Shown here: positions 1 to 8,270 of the stretch, piece by piece | How the letters are laid out: each line of letters opens with the position of its first letter | Numbering within the stretch: the stretch's first letter is position 1 | NCBI GenBank assembly: GCA_022241785.1 | Contig: JAKOMP010000079.1 | Location: forward strand, 1-32,260 | Direction of reading: 5' to 3' | DNA length: 32,260 nt | Source: Cyanocohniella sp. LLY | GTDB taxonomy: Bacteria; Cyanobacteriota; Cyanobacteriia; Cyanobacteriales; Nostocaceae | The notes under the pieces: model-generated | Told to the model about the DNA's origin: nothing | The model's database searches: none | What the model saw: only the letters and a program-made list of their open reading frames with translations | Made by a program: the position numbers and the translations under genes

Positions 1-84
1 TAGATTCATCTCATCACATATGCCTGCGACTATGCCGCAGTGGTCAATATCTTGTACCCTGATATCTAATGGTGATGCTGTCAT
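1..84 (-). CDS. Transposase N-terminus, DUF4277/IS1634-like (partial)
   Basis: The minus strand reads 28 open codons from an ATG at 84-82 to the window edge. The peptide begins MTASPLDIRVQDIDHCGIVA and continues through GICDEMNL. A start of the form 'xxIxxIDHxGIVAGIxDExxL' is typical of cyanobacterial transposases with an N-terminal DUF4277 domain (IS1634/IS4-type DDE enzymes). The rest of the gene lies outside the window, so catalytic residues cannot be checked. A 13-bp palindrome at 92-104 (AAATGC-A-GCATTT) and a related CAGCATTT at 123-130 lie just upstream and could be part of the element's end. The family call rests on a short segment and my memory of the family pattern. Confidence 0.62.
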   Translation of the reverse strand, partial: MTASPLDIRVQDIDHCGIVAGICDEMNL

Positions 85-169
85 GCTTCTAAAATGCAGC
101 ATTTAGGTCATTTTCAAAAATACAGCATTTACGAGCGCACCTGCGAAATCTGGGATCTAGGTCAGTGTT

Positions 170-185
170 GAGGACTAAAGTCCTC
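170..185 (-). repeat. Short perfect inverted repeat downstream of sps
   Basis: GAGGACT-AA-AGTCCTC forms two 7-bp arms around a 2-bp centre, 12 bp beyond the stop codon of the sucrose-phosphate synthase gene. It could stabilise or end that transcript, but no T-run follows on the minus strand, so a rho-independent terminator is not proven. It resembles a short palindrome that recurs in Nostoc-type genomes. Confidence 0.4.
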
Positions 186-196
186 ACTACAAACAT

Positions 197-2398
197 TTAA
201 ACAGTTGTCATTTCTGGTTCTGCTTGAGATAAAGTCCCAAAAAAGTCGTAACGGTCTAGTGCTTCTAAAATCCCCCAGGCGTAATGTCCTTCGGCAAAGT
301 AAATTTGTGGATAGCCACGCAATTTTTCAATTTCTTGGCTGTAGTTACCCACAACCACAGCTAGGGTATTCCCAGCTAGCATTGATTCGTCGTTACCTGA
401 GGCACCGGCTACTAAAAATCGTTTGATTGGTAATCCCCATTTCAAGGCGCAATAACGAATAGCATCTCCCTTGGAAGCCCGAATAGGTAATAAATCAAGA
501 TACATATTATGGCTGTAGATGCCTTTGACGTGAAGCCTACGCCGTCGCAGATGACGCATAATTTCTTTGAAGCTGACGGCTTTTGTTTCATCAATAAAGT
601 AGCTAAGTTTGAACTTACCTTGAGATTCCGGGGGTTGCAGCATTACTCCCGGTAGTTCTTCCATTGCTTGACGAACAGCATTAGCGTTCCAATGGTAGCT
701 AATGTGTCTTTGCCAGTTCGCATCTGGAATTACCTGAGGGCCATAATAGATTTCGCTACCTGCTGAAACAATTAGCAAGTCTGGTCTGGGGAACCGCCAT
801 TCTTCTAACATCTCTAAGGAAGTTTGCAGATTTCGCCCGGTAGCAATTCCCACCCCGGTTGAGTTACCATCGTTATGCAGTCGCTCGATAAGTCTGTGCA
901 AAGCTTCTTGGTCGCCTAACAGAGTGTTATCAATTTCGCACACGAGAAAACGATCTGCGGTTGGTAAGCGGTTTTGTTCAGGGATATTCCAATCAGGTAA
1001 ATCGGTGGCTAAGGCTTTTGGCAGGGGACTGAGTACAGACTTAACTCTTCGTTGCGGTAATTGCTGCACTTGTTCCAGATATCGTTCTACGTGACTCACC
1101 CAAGAGAAATTTTCTCGGACTCTATCCAATCCATTGGTAGACCAACGTTCCCATTGCTCAGTATCAGTGAGGGCTGTTCGCAGTGCATCCTGAATCTCTT
1201 GAATATTCAGTGGATCAATTAACATCCCATTCTCACAAGCCTCTAGGATATCTCGCGGACCACCATCTGATGTGGCAATAATTGGTACGCCGCAGGCTGT
1301 GGCTTCGATTAAGGTCAATCCAAATGGCTCAGTTAATGCTGGGTTGATAAAGACTCCCCGTGTTTTGGCCAACAATCGATATAAGTCGGAAACTTCATCA
1401 GATTTGTGGTGTTTGGGATAGGCAACGTACCCGTAGAGGTCGTAGCGGTCTATTAATTGAAAGATTTCTGTAAGTACCTGACGAGGGCCTGATTCCATCG
1501 TGGTGATGTCATCTCGGTTACCTAAGACTAGGACTAAGTTGGCTAAATGACGCAATTCTGGATCTTCGCCGTAGGCTTTGACAAGGGTACTGACATTTTT
1601 ACGCACAGCCGGGCGGGAAAGCGCCATAATAATGGGCTTTTGAGGATTTTTGAGAAATCTTTTTAAATCCTCATAAATGGGTGGCTCCTGCCAATCTTTG
1701 GTAACTGGGTAGAAGTTTTTCAGTGCTACCCCAGGAGGAATTACAACCATTCTATTGGGCTGATAGTGGTCGTAAATGCCGTACTGCTGTGTTACCTCTT
1801 GATGGGTACTGGCGATGACTAATGCTGCACTTGCCAAAGTGTTTTCTTCGGCTTCAATGCGTGTACTAATGTGATAAGTGCTTTCAATGGTTTCTCTTTT
1901 GGTTCCATGCTCTAAAAGCCGTTGTTGTTTCACACGTCCCAGGGAGTGACCAGTATGTACAAGTGGTACACCCAACCAACCAGCAATCCGACAACCCACA
2001 TATCCAGCATCGGCGTAATGGCTATGGATGACATGGGGTAATTTTCCTACTTGGCGCAGATGTTTGAGTAGTTCATCAGCAAAGTTATCTAAATGTGGCC
2101 AGAGAACTTCTTTGCGGAGATAGCGACGCGGCCCGCAGTTAACACGAATGATTCGGGCTTTGTCACACAGAACTTCTACGGGTTGGGCATAGTCCGAACT
2201 GACTTTGGGATCATTGACTAAACGAGTTACCAGGTCTACACGTTCTACTTGTGGATTGGCGGCTAAAGCTTGAGTGAGTTCTAGGACATACTTAATTTGT
2301 CCACCCGTGTCAGCATCTCTTCCTAATTCTAAATTCTTACCGCGCATTAATCCGTGAACACTGACTAGTAGAATATACAACCCTGGGCTATTTGACAT
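197..2398 (-). CDS. spsA: Sucrose-phosphate synthase with SPP-like C-terminal domain
   Basis: This cytosolic glycosyltransferase makes sucrose-6-phosphate from UDP- or ADP-glucose and fructose-6-phosphate, the first step of sucrose synthesis. From the chosen start it is 733 residues. Residues about 8-460 form a GT4 (GT-B) synthase domain: DADTGGQIKYV near the start, HSHYADAGYVG and HTGHSLGRVKQQR in the N-lobe, and EPFGLTLIEATACGVP (the E-x7-E donor site) in the C-lobe. Residues about 480-733 are a HAD domain like sucrose-phosphate phosphatase (motif CEIDNTLLGD, later SKGD and GASGNDESM). Its motif I has Glu488 where phosphatases carry the nucleophilic Asp, so the domain may be catalytically dead, as reported for some cyanobacterial SPS proteins. 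The ATG at 2398 was preferred over one 54 bp upstream because it has a good AGAGGA ribosome site 7 nt before it and matches the family N-terminus. It is transcribed away from the methyltransferase. Confidence 0.9.
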   Translation of the reverse strand: MSNSPGLYILLVSVHGLMRGKNLELGRDADTGGQIKYVLELTQALAANPQVERVDLVTRLVNDPKVSSDYAQPVEVLCDKARIIRVNCGPRRYLRKEVLWPHLDNFADELLKHLRQVGKLPHVIHSHYADAGYVGCRIAGWLGVPLVHTGHSLGRVKQQRLLEHGTKRETIESTYHISTRIEAEENTLASAALVIASTHQEVTQQYGIYDHYQPNRMVVIPPGVALKNFYPVTKDWQEPPIYEDLKRFLKNPQKPIIMALSRPAVRKNVSTLVKAYGEDPELRHLANLVLVLGNRDDITTMESGPRQVLTEIFQLIDRYDLYGYVAYPKHHKSDEVSDLYRLLAKTRGVFINPALTEPFGLTLIEATACGVPIIATSDGGPRDILEACENGMLIDPLNIQEIQDALRTALTDTEQWERWSTNGLDRVRENFSWVSHVERYLEQVQQLPQRRVKSVLSPLPKALATDLPDWNIPEQNRLPTADRFLVCEIDNTLLGDQEALHRLIERLHNDGNSTGVGIATGRNLQTSLEMLEEWRFPRPDLLIVSAGSEIYYGPQVIPDANWQRHISYHWNANAVRQAMEELPGVMLQPPESQGKFKLSYFIDETKAVSFKEIMRHLRRRRLHVKGIYSHNMYLDLLPIRASKGDAIRYCALKWGLPIKRFLVAGASGNDESMLAGNTLAVVVGNYSQEIEKLRGYPQIYFAEGHYAWGILEALDRYDFFGTLSQAEPEMTTV

Positions 2399-2852
2399 TT
2401 TGCATTCCTCTAATCTTATTGCATAACAGCCCCGGCACAGCTTCTCATACACATGGCTGTTGACCGCTACAGATCTTAATAAAACTAATTATGCTGATGT
2501 CTAAAGATTATAAAACAAATGTGTCAATTTTTGACAAATGGTTAACTAAAAGTATATGAGCTATGCCTCAAGACCAATAGTAATATAAATAAATACACAG
2601 TTCAAATAATTACCAGAGAAGCAGAGGGAAAAGGGGCAGGAGGTTGAGAGAGCAAGCCCTTCTCCTGGAGCGACAAGCGTTGCGGAGCGTGGGTAAGAAG
2701 CCCCGCCTTTCCAGGGAGCTTGACTGGGCGGAGTACAAGGGACTTCCCAGTCTCTCCCCCTTGCTCCCTTCTCCCCTGCCTCTTTTGATTTGTGCTAATC
2801 TAATGTTCTATCTAAATTATATTAAAAATATTTAAATGTTTTATTTTTATCA
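2399..2852. other. Intergenic region between divergent sps and methyltransferase
   Basis: This stretch should hold the promoters of both divergent genes. The part next to sps (2460-2600) is AT-rich; I cannot assign specific boxes. At 2617-2642 there is a purine-rich stretch (GAGGGAAAAGGGGCAGGAGG) and at 2751-2786 a pyrimidine-rich stretch (CTCCCCCTTGCTCCC onward to CCTGCCTCTTTT) that is roughly its reverse complement. Between them lies GC-richer repeat-like sequence (2655-2735). A 63-codon open frame at 2644-2835 runs through these repeats and was judged non-coding. Confidence 0.6.
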
Positions 2853-3629
2853 ATGAAAAGTTCCGACAAGCAATGGGAAAAGTATGGTTCTAAAGACCCG
2901 TATTTTGGAGTTTTGAGTTCAGATAAATACCGATTCAACAACCTTGACAATGATGCTTATTTAGATTTTTTTAAATCAGGCAACGATGACTTAAAAATTA
3001 TTATTAGCAATATTCAAAAATACTTAGATGCCAGCTTTGAACCAAGGCAATCATTAGACTTTGGTTGCGGAGTTGGACGAATATTAATACCTTTAGCTAA
3101 AAATTCCCTTCATGTTGTAGGTCTAGATATTTCTGAATCTATGCTAGCCGAGGCACAAAGAAACTGTGAACTTAATCATCTGCAAAATATTGAACTAATC
3201 AAATCAGATGATGAATTTTCCGGCGTAGCAGGAAGAAAGTTTAATTTTATACATTCGTTTATTGTGTTTCAACACATTTCACCTAAAAGAGGTGAAAAAA
3301 TTTTACAAAATATGCTTGACCATTTGGAAAGTCATGGTGTTGGTGTTTTACACTTTACATATTATAGAGAAGCCACCCCAATGGAAAAAGTTAAAGAGTG
3401 GGTAAATAGATATCTTCCGTTGGTGCATAATTTGAGAAATTTATTCAAGGGTAAAGAGTTTGATTATCCCTTAATGCAGATGCATCAATATGACTTAAAT
3501 CGCTTATTTTTTATATTACAAAAACGCAACATTCACAAGATATACATTGAAATGTCAAATCACGGTGGCTACATGGGCGTTATCTTGTATTTTCAAATGA
3601 TAGGACTTACACACTCGCCACGAAAATAA
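2853..3629 (+). CDS. Class I SAM-dependent methyltransferase
   Basis: The predicted protein has 258 residues. LDFGCGVGRILIPLA (about residues 68-82) is the glycine-rich motif I of Rossmann-fold methyltransferases, followed by VVGLDISESMLAEA (acidic loop that holds the ribose) and FNFIHSFIVFQHI (motif IV/post-motif region). The substrate cannot be deduced; small-molecule or lipid O-/C-methylation is as likely as any other. The gene is AT-rich compared with its neighbours, which fits an accessory gene. Its 3' end is unusual: the last nine sense codons (the final base of an Ile codon, then GLTHSPRK) and the stop lie inside a 93-bp repeat element starting at 3602. Removing the element plus one copy of its flanking 7-bp repeat makes the frame end FQMI-stop, so the present C-terminus is probably an insertion-derived tail. 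Confidence 0.85.
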   Translation: MKSSDKQWEKYGSKDPYFGVLSSDKYRFNNLDNDAYLDFFKSGNDDLKIIISNIQKYLDASFEPRQSLDFGCGVGRILIPLAKNSLHVVGLDISESMLAEAQRNCELNHLQNIELIKSDDEFSGVAGRKFNFIHSFIVFQHISPKRGEKILQNMLDHLESHGVGVLHFTYYREATPMEKVKEWVNRYLPLVHNLRNLFKGKEFDYPLMQMHQYDLNRLFFILQKRNIHKIYIEMSNHGGYMGVILYFQMIGLTHSPRK

Positions 3630-3694
3630 AGGCTTTGAGATTGCTTCCCTACGGTCGCAATGACGGAAATACGTGGTTGGTTACGTAAGTCCTG
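3602..3694 (+). mobile_element. 93-bp MITE-like element, copy 1
   Basis: The ends are inverted repeats, AGGACTTAC at 3602-3610 and GTAAGTCCT at 3685-3693. The interior is almost identical to the element at 29062-29154 and similar to a decayed copy at 9983-10075. A 7-bp direct repeat AAATGAT flanks it exactly (3595-3601 and 3695-3701) if the final G is counted in the element. It has no coding capacity of its own, so it would be mobilised in trans. It supplies the stop codon of the upstream methyltransferase. Confidence 0.8.
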
Positions 3695-3806
3695 AAATGA
3701 TTTAACCGTGCTGCTCACGCAGTATACTATAATCTTAACCTTTGCTATAACAGTCAACAGACTGTGATGTACAGTAATTTTTAGATCCATTGTCCAAAAA
3801 GTCACC

Positions 3807-3831
3807 AAAAAACCGATAGTATAGGTTTTTT
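3807..3831 (+). terminator. Possible hairpin terminator upstream of lysC
   Basis: AAAAAACC and GGTTTTTT form an 8-bp stem around a 9-nt loop. The T-rich arm gives it some likeness to a bidirectional terminator separating the methyltransferase from lysC. The stem is mostly A-T, so the call is weak. The remaining 3702-3943 stretch shows no gene; it should contain the lysC promoter. Confidence 0.3.
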
Positions 3832-3943
3832 GTCGGCACTGATTCTGATATTAATAAACTAAACGACTGGCAATGCTTTTCAGTCCTCCCGAAGCGATGA
3901 GGCATGGATGAAAGTACGCAAATCTTGATTTAATATAAACATT

Positions 3944-5836
3944 ATGGCGCTCATAGTTCAAAAATACGGTGGTACATCTGTCGGTTCAGTAGAACGTATT
4001 CAAGCTGTTGCACAGCGTGTTTACAAGACTGTAAAAGCAGGAAACTCTCTAGTAGTAGTGGTTTCTGCAATGGGTAAAACCACAGATGGACTGGTCAAAA
4101 TAGCCAAGGAAATTTCTGCAAGTCCCAACCGCCGGGAAATGGATATGCTGCTTTCCACTGGTGAACAAGTAACCATTGCTTTGGTCAGTATGGCATTGCA
4201 GGAAATTGGACAACCGGCAATTTCCATGACTGGCGCACAAGTGGGAATTGTTACTGAAGCTGAACACACTCGTGCCAGGATTTTACATATTGAAACCGAT
4301 CGCCTGACTCGTCATATTAATCAAGGTAAAGTAGTTGTAGTAGCAGGCTTTCAAGGTATATCTAGCATTCGAGATATGGAAATTACCACCTTGGGGCGTG
4401 GTGGTTCCGACACATCAGCAGTAGCTTTGGCTGCGGCAATACAGGCTGATTTTTGTGAAATTTATACAGATGTACCAGGGATTTTAACTACAGATCCCCG
4501 CCTAGTAGCCGAAGCCCAGTTGATGGATGCAATCACCTGTAACGAAATGCTGGAACTGGCAAGTTTAGGGGCAAAAGTGCTACATCCCCGCGCTGTGGAA
4601 ATTGCCCGCAACTATGGCGTTCCCCTAGTGGTGAGATCTAGCTGGACAGATGATCCCGGTACTTGGGTGACATCACCTAAACCCCAAGGGCGATCGCTCA
4701 TTAATTTAGAAATTGCCCGTCCTGTAGATGACGTAGAATTTGACACAGACCAAGCCAAAGTTGCTTTGTTGCGCGTACCCGATAAACCAGGGGTTGCAGC
4801 TAGGTTATTTGGGGAAATATCGCGACAAAAAGTAGACGTAGATTTAATTATTCAATCAATACATGAAGGTAATAGTAACGACATTGCTTTTACCGTCACC
4901 ACACCCATATTAAAACGCGCCGAAGCAGTAACAGCTGCCATCGCCCCAGCCTTGAGGAGTCAATCTCACCCCAACACTGACGAAGCAGAAGTGATGATAG
5001 AACAACATATTGCCAAAGTCAGCATTGTGGGTGCAGGGATGATTGGCCGTCCGGGAGTTGCAGCCAAGATGTTTGCCACTTTAGCTGAAGCCAAGGTGAA
5101 CATCCAGATGATTTCCACAAGTGAAGTCAAAGTTAGTTGCGTAGTAGATGCCGCAGAAGGCGATCGCGCCGTGGCTGCATTACGTCAAGCCTTTGAAATT
5201 CCCGAAAACCAAGACAGAAGTAGAAAAGGATCACAAAAACCCCTCTTATCTTCCCCCACTCCCAACTCCCGTACCCTTCGGGAAGCTACGCTAACGGCTA
5301 CGCTCACGGCAAGCCTACTCACCACTCCCCTTCCCGTTCGCGGTGTGGCCTTAGATATGAACCAAGCGCGTTTGGCCATTCGCCAAGTACCAGACAGGCC
5401 AGGCATGGCAGCGAGGTTATTTGGACTGTTGGCACAGCACAATGTCAGCGTGGATATGATTATTCAATCTCAACGTTGTCGCATAGTTGATGGTATTCCT
5501 AGACGAGATATTGCCTTCACCGTCTCGCGGATAGATGGGGAAAGTACCCAAAAAATGCTCACCCAAGTAGCATCTGAATTAGGATGGGGTGAAGTGGTGT
5601 TGGATAATGCGATCGCCAAGGTCAGTATCGTTGGTGCCGGCATGGTTGGACAACCAGGTGTTGCCGCTAAAATGTTTGAAGCTTTAGCTCACAACCAAAT
5701 CAATATTCAAATGATTGCTACCTCAGAAATCAAAATTAGCTGTGTCGTAGCCCAAGAACAAGGTGTTAAAGCTTTGCAGGCGATTCACACCGCTTTTGAA
5801 TTAGCTGGTAGCGAAAAATTTGTAGTCCCAGCGTAA
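3944..5836 (+). CDS. lysC: Aspartate kinase with four ACT domains
   Basis: The enzyme phosphorylates L-aspartate, the first step toward lysine, threonine, methionine and isoleucine. The kinase domain (residues about 1-245) opens with ALIVQKYGGTSVG (the K-Y-G-G-T-S nucleotide/substrate motif) and contains STGEQVTIALVSMAL and TTLGRGGSDTSAVALAAA. Four ACT domains follow as two tandem pairs, each with a VPDKPG/VPDRPG unit and a VGAGMxGxPGVAAKMF unit; these bind amino-acid effectors for feedback control. Duplicated ACT pairs are usual in cyanobacterial aspartate kinases. At 630 residues it is slightly long because the linker between the pairs (about residues 417-467) holds low-complexity sequence, including TLREATLTATLTAS encoded by repeat-like DNA at 5271-5314. 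The frame stays open across it. No other gene is close enough for an operon; the start is the first ATG that matches the family. Confidence 0.95.
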   Translation: MALIVQKYGGTSVGSVERIQAVAQRVYKTVKAGNSLVVVVSAMGKTTDGLVKIAKEISASPNRREMDMLLSTGEQVTIALVSMALQEIGQPAISMTGAQVGIVTEAEHTRARILHIETDRLTRHINQGKVVVVAGFQGISSIRDMEITTLGRGGSDTSAVALAAAIQADFCEIYTDVPGILTTDPRLVAEAQLMDAITCNEMLELASLGAKVLHPRAVEIARNYGVPLVVRSSWTDDPGTWVTSPKPQGRSLINLEIARPVDDVEFDTDQAKVALLRVPDKPGVAARLFGEISRQKVDVDLIIQSIHEGNSNDIAFTVTTPILKRAEAVTAAIAPALRSQSHPNTDEAEVMIEQHIAKVSIVGAGMIGRPGVAAKMFATLAEAKVNIQMISTSEVKVSCVVDAAEGDRAVAALRQAFEIPENQDRSRKGSQKPLLSSPTPNSRTLREATLTATLTASLLTTPLPVRGVALDMNQARLAIRQVPDRPGMAARLFGLLAQHNVSVDMIIQSQRCRIVDGIPRRDIAFTVSRIDGESTQKMLTQVASELGWGEVVLDNAIAKVSIVGAGMVGQPGVAAKMFEALAHNQINIQMIATSEIKISCVVAQEQGVKALQAIHTAFELAGSEKFVVPA

Positions 5837-5844
5837 GAGGAAAA

Positions 5845-5926
5845 GGGGACAAGAGGACAAGGGGACAAGGGGACAAGGAAGGGAGAATAGAAAAGAGACT
5901 TTTCCCTATCCTTCCTATCCCCCCAT
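5845..5926. repeat. Purine-rich 8-bp tandem repeat with pyrimidine-rich partner
   Basis: An 8-bp unit close to GGGGACAA is repeated about four times from 5845, then pyrimidine-rich sequence follows at 5901-5926 (CCCTATCCTTCC and neighbours). Transcribed, the two arms could pair imperfectly. Such short tandem repeats between genes are typical of Nostoc-type genomes. It lies in the 164-bp gap between lysC and the kinase-TPR gene. Confidence 0.6.
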
Positions 5927-6000
5927 TCCGCAGTGATTCAGACTACAATTTTCTTAAATTACATAACCAAAATTTTATAAGTAGGATCACTGAGGAAGTT

Positions 6001-8091
6001 ATGAATGGTCAAATTTTGGATGCACGTTATCGGATTCTGAAAGTCCTGAATGTGGAGGAGGTAGTACAAACTTATTTAGTCGAAGATGCTATCCTTCCTG
6101 GTAGCCAGTTGGTCGTCAAACAGTTACATCCTGGTAGTGAAAATCTCCAAAATTTGGCAAATCTGCAACGCCTATTTGTACAAGAGGCGGAAACTTTGCA
6201 GCAACTCGGACAGGAACATGGACAAATCCAAAAGTTAGTGGCTTATTTTGCAGAAAATTCTGAATTTTATCTAGTTCAAGAATTTATTAATGGTAATAAT
6301 TTAGCTGAAGAAAGTTTACGAGGAAAGCCTCTGACAGAAGAACAGGTAATTAGTTTTTTATTAGAAGTATTAGAAGTTTTAGAGTTTGTCCATAGCCGTG
6401 GAGTAATTCACGGAGATATCAAGCCAGCAAATATTATTCGGCGAGAGTCAGATCAAAAATTAGTGTTGGTTGACTTTAGTGCTGTTCAGGAAGTTGTGAC
6501 TACTGTTGTGGGCAATCTTGAATATGTCCCTGTAGAACAATTGCGCGGAGAACCCCAATATAATAGCGATATCTATGCTTTAGGGATAGTTGCGATCGCC
6601 GCACTCATCGGTTTACCTGCAAACGAAATTTCTAGATTACAAAATCAAAAAAGTCTGGTGACAGGTGAAATTATTTGGTGGAATAAAAATATACAAGTTA
6701 GTAAAGAATTAGCAAAAATTATCGATAAAATGGTGCGTTTTGACTACCGGAAGCGCTACCAGTCTGTAACTGAAGTTTTAAAAGATATACAGCAGTTAAA
6801 AAGTGGTAAATTAGTCATCCAAAAACCAAGTCAGACAAAAATCTGGCTAATTATGGCAGGGATAGCTAGTTGTATCACAATTGCGATGGCGGCTTGGTTT
6901 TTTCAGCCATCTGAACCTGTAATAACTGAAGTTAATGCGGAACAGTTATATGAGGATGGAGTGAGAAATTATCAAGCAGGAAATTATCAAGCAGCAGTTG
7001 CAGATTTCACCCTAGCGATTGAACTTGATCCTGAAAATGCCCTGGTTTACAATAAACGTGGTAATGCCTTTTATAAATTGGGAGATTATCAGCAAGCAAA
7101 AGCTGATTCTAGCAAGGCGATTACACTGAACCCGCAAAATGCTAGTGCTTATTATGATAGAGGATTTTCTTTGTATGCATTGGGTAAGTATAAAGAAGCG
7201 ATCGCCGACTACAGCAAAGCAATTGAGTTAAACTCTAAAAATGCCTACGCCTACTATGGACGAGGTTTAGCCCGTGTCCAGATGAAGGATAATAAAGGGG
7301 CAAATGAAGATTTTAGTACAGCCATAAGACTACAACCTAATTATACTGACGCTTATTTACAACGAGGTATTCTGCGCCGTCGCTTGAAAATTCAAAAAAC
7401 AGCGATGCAAGATTTTGAGAAAATAATTAGTATTGATGACAAGGATGCTAGACCTCATTATCAAATAGGTTTAATTCACGCTAGTAATAATCAAAAATAC
7501 GCAGCTATTAGAGAATATAGCCAAGCGATTAATCGTAATCCCAATTATGCAGCAGCCTATCTAAATCGTGGTGATTTGCATAGTGAACTGGGGTATAGAC
7601 TGGAAGCGGATGAAGATTATAATACTGTTTTACAGCTAAATCCTCAATGGGCAGCAGCTTATAATCATAGAGGTATGCATCGTTTTTCCTTTGGAGATTA
7701 TCAAGGGGCCCTTGAAGATCATACCAAAGCCATTGAACTTAATTCTCAAGATGCAGCCGCTTACAACAACCGTGGTAATGTGAATCTGCAAATGGGAAAA
7801 CATAAAGATGCTAATGCAGATTACTCACAGGCGATCGCTATTAATTCCCAATATGGTTTAGCCTATTATAACCGCGGTGTAACTCGCACAAAACAAGGAA
7901 ATAAATCAGGTGCGATCGCAGATTTTCGCCAAGCACTGAGACTCTTTCAACAACGAGGCGATAGAGAGAGTATTAAAGATACACAACGGGAGCTTGATAT
8001 TTTAGAAGGTAGACCATATCCTCCTGAACTCGCACCCAGTCCAACACCAACACCAACACCGACACCTAGCCCTACACGCAGAAGGAGATAA
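6001..8091 (+). CDS. Ser/Thr protein kinase-like protein with TPR repeats
   Basis: The 696-residue protein has an N-terminal Hanks-type kinase fold (about 8-270), one membrane segment (about 281-302, IWLIMAGIASCITIAMAAWFF), and about ten 34-residue TPRs (about 312-660), ending in a Pro-Thr stretch and four arginines. The kinase part should be cytoplasmic and the TPRs outside the membrane. Visible kinase residues are Lys40 (VVKQL), His137-Gly-Asp139 in place of HRD, Lys141, Asn145 and Asp158 (DFS instead of DFG). The glycine-rich loop is absent: the expected GxGxxG position reads VLNVEEVVQTYLVED. ATP binding may therefore be weak or altered, and a pseudokinase role is possible. TPRs suggest a protein-interaction scaffold. 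A good ribosome site (GAGGAAG) sits just before the ATG. Cyanobacteria carry many kinase-TPR proteins, and the target is unknown. Confidence 0.87.
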   Translation: MNGQILDARYRILKVLNVEEVVQTYLVEDAILPGSQLVVKQLHPGSENLQNLANLQRLFVQEAETLQQLGQEHGQIQKLVAYFAENSEFYLVQEFINGNNLAEESLRGKPLTEEQVISFLLEVLEVLEFVHSRGVIHGDIKPANIIRRESDQKLVLVDFSAVQEVVTTVVGNLEYVPVEQLRGEPQYNSDIYALGIVAIAALIGLPANEISRLQNQKSLVTGEIIWWNKNIQVSKELAKIIDKMVRFDYRKRYQSVTEVLKDIQQLKSGKLVIQKPSQTKIWLIMAGIASCITIAMAAWFFQPSEPVITEVNAEQLYEDGVRNYQAGNYQAAVADFTLAIELDPENALVYNKRGNAFYKLGDYQQAKADSSKAITLNPQNASAYYDRGFSLYALGKYKEAIADYSKAIELNSKNAYAYYGRGLARVQMKDNKGANEDFSTAIRLQPNYTDAYLQRGILRRRLKIQKTAMQDFEKIISIDDKDARPHYQIGLIHASNNQKYAAIREYSQAINRNPNYAAAYLNRGDLHSELGYRLEADEDYNTVLQLNPQWAAAYNHRGMHRFSFGDYQGALEDHTKAIELNSQDAAAYNNRGNVNLQMGKHKDANADYSQAIAINSQYGLAYYNRGVTRTKQGNKSGAIADFRQALRLFQQRGDRESIKDTQRELDILEGRPYPPELAPSPTPTPTPTPSPTRRRR

Positions 8092-8108
8092 AAATTCAAC
8101 TATAATTT

Positions 8109-8137
8109 GGTTCTTCAGTAGCTGTTATGCCAAACTA
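8109..8137 (+). repeat. Left terminal inverted repeat of the ISL3 element
   Basis: It begins GGTTCTTCAGTAGCTG and ends CCAAACTA. It pairs with 9516-9544 over 29 bp with few mismatches and sets the left boundary 17 bp after the stop of the kinase-TPR gene. Confidence 0.8.
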
Positions 8138-8270
8138 TTAGTTATAGCCTCCAGAGAAATATTAAAAGCGTATCTTTTTTTATCTAAAGCTCTTATAAAT
8201 ATTGACATTTAAAGAGTATTTATTGTTAGCTGTAAATACAAACTGATTATTTTTATATAAATTTACAATT

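Noticed and set aside
2399-2452. Upstream ATG of sps adding 18 residues
   Set aside because: The added peptide (MYEKLCRGCYAIRL) is not family-like, while the ATG at 2398 has a proper ribosome site and the conserved N-terminus.
2644-2835. 63-codon plus-strand open frame between sps and the methyltransferase
   Set aside because: It translates repeat and pyrimidine-rich DNA (PLLPSPLPLL) and has no ribosome site or family resemblance.
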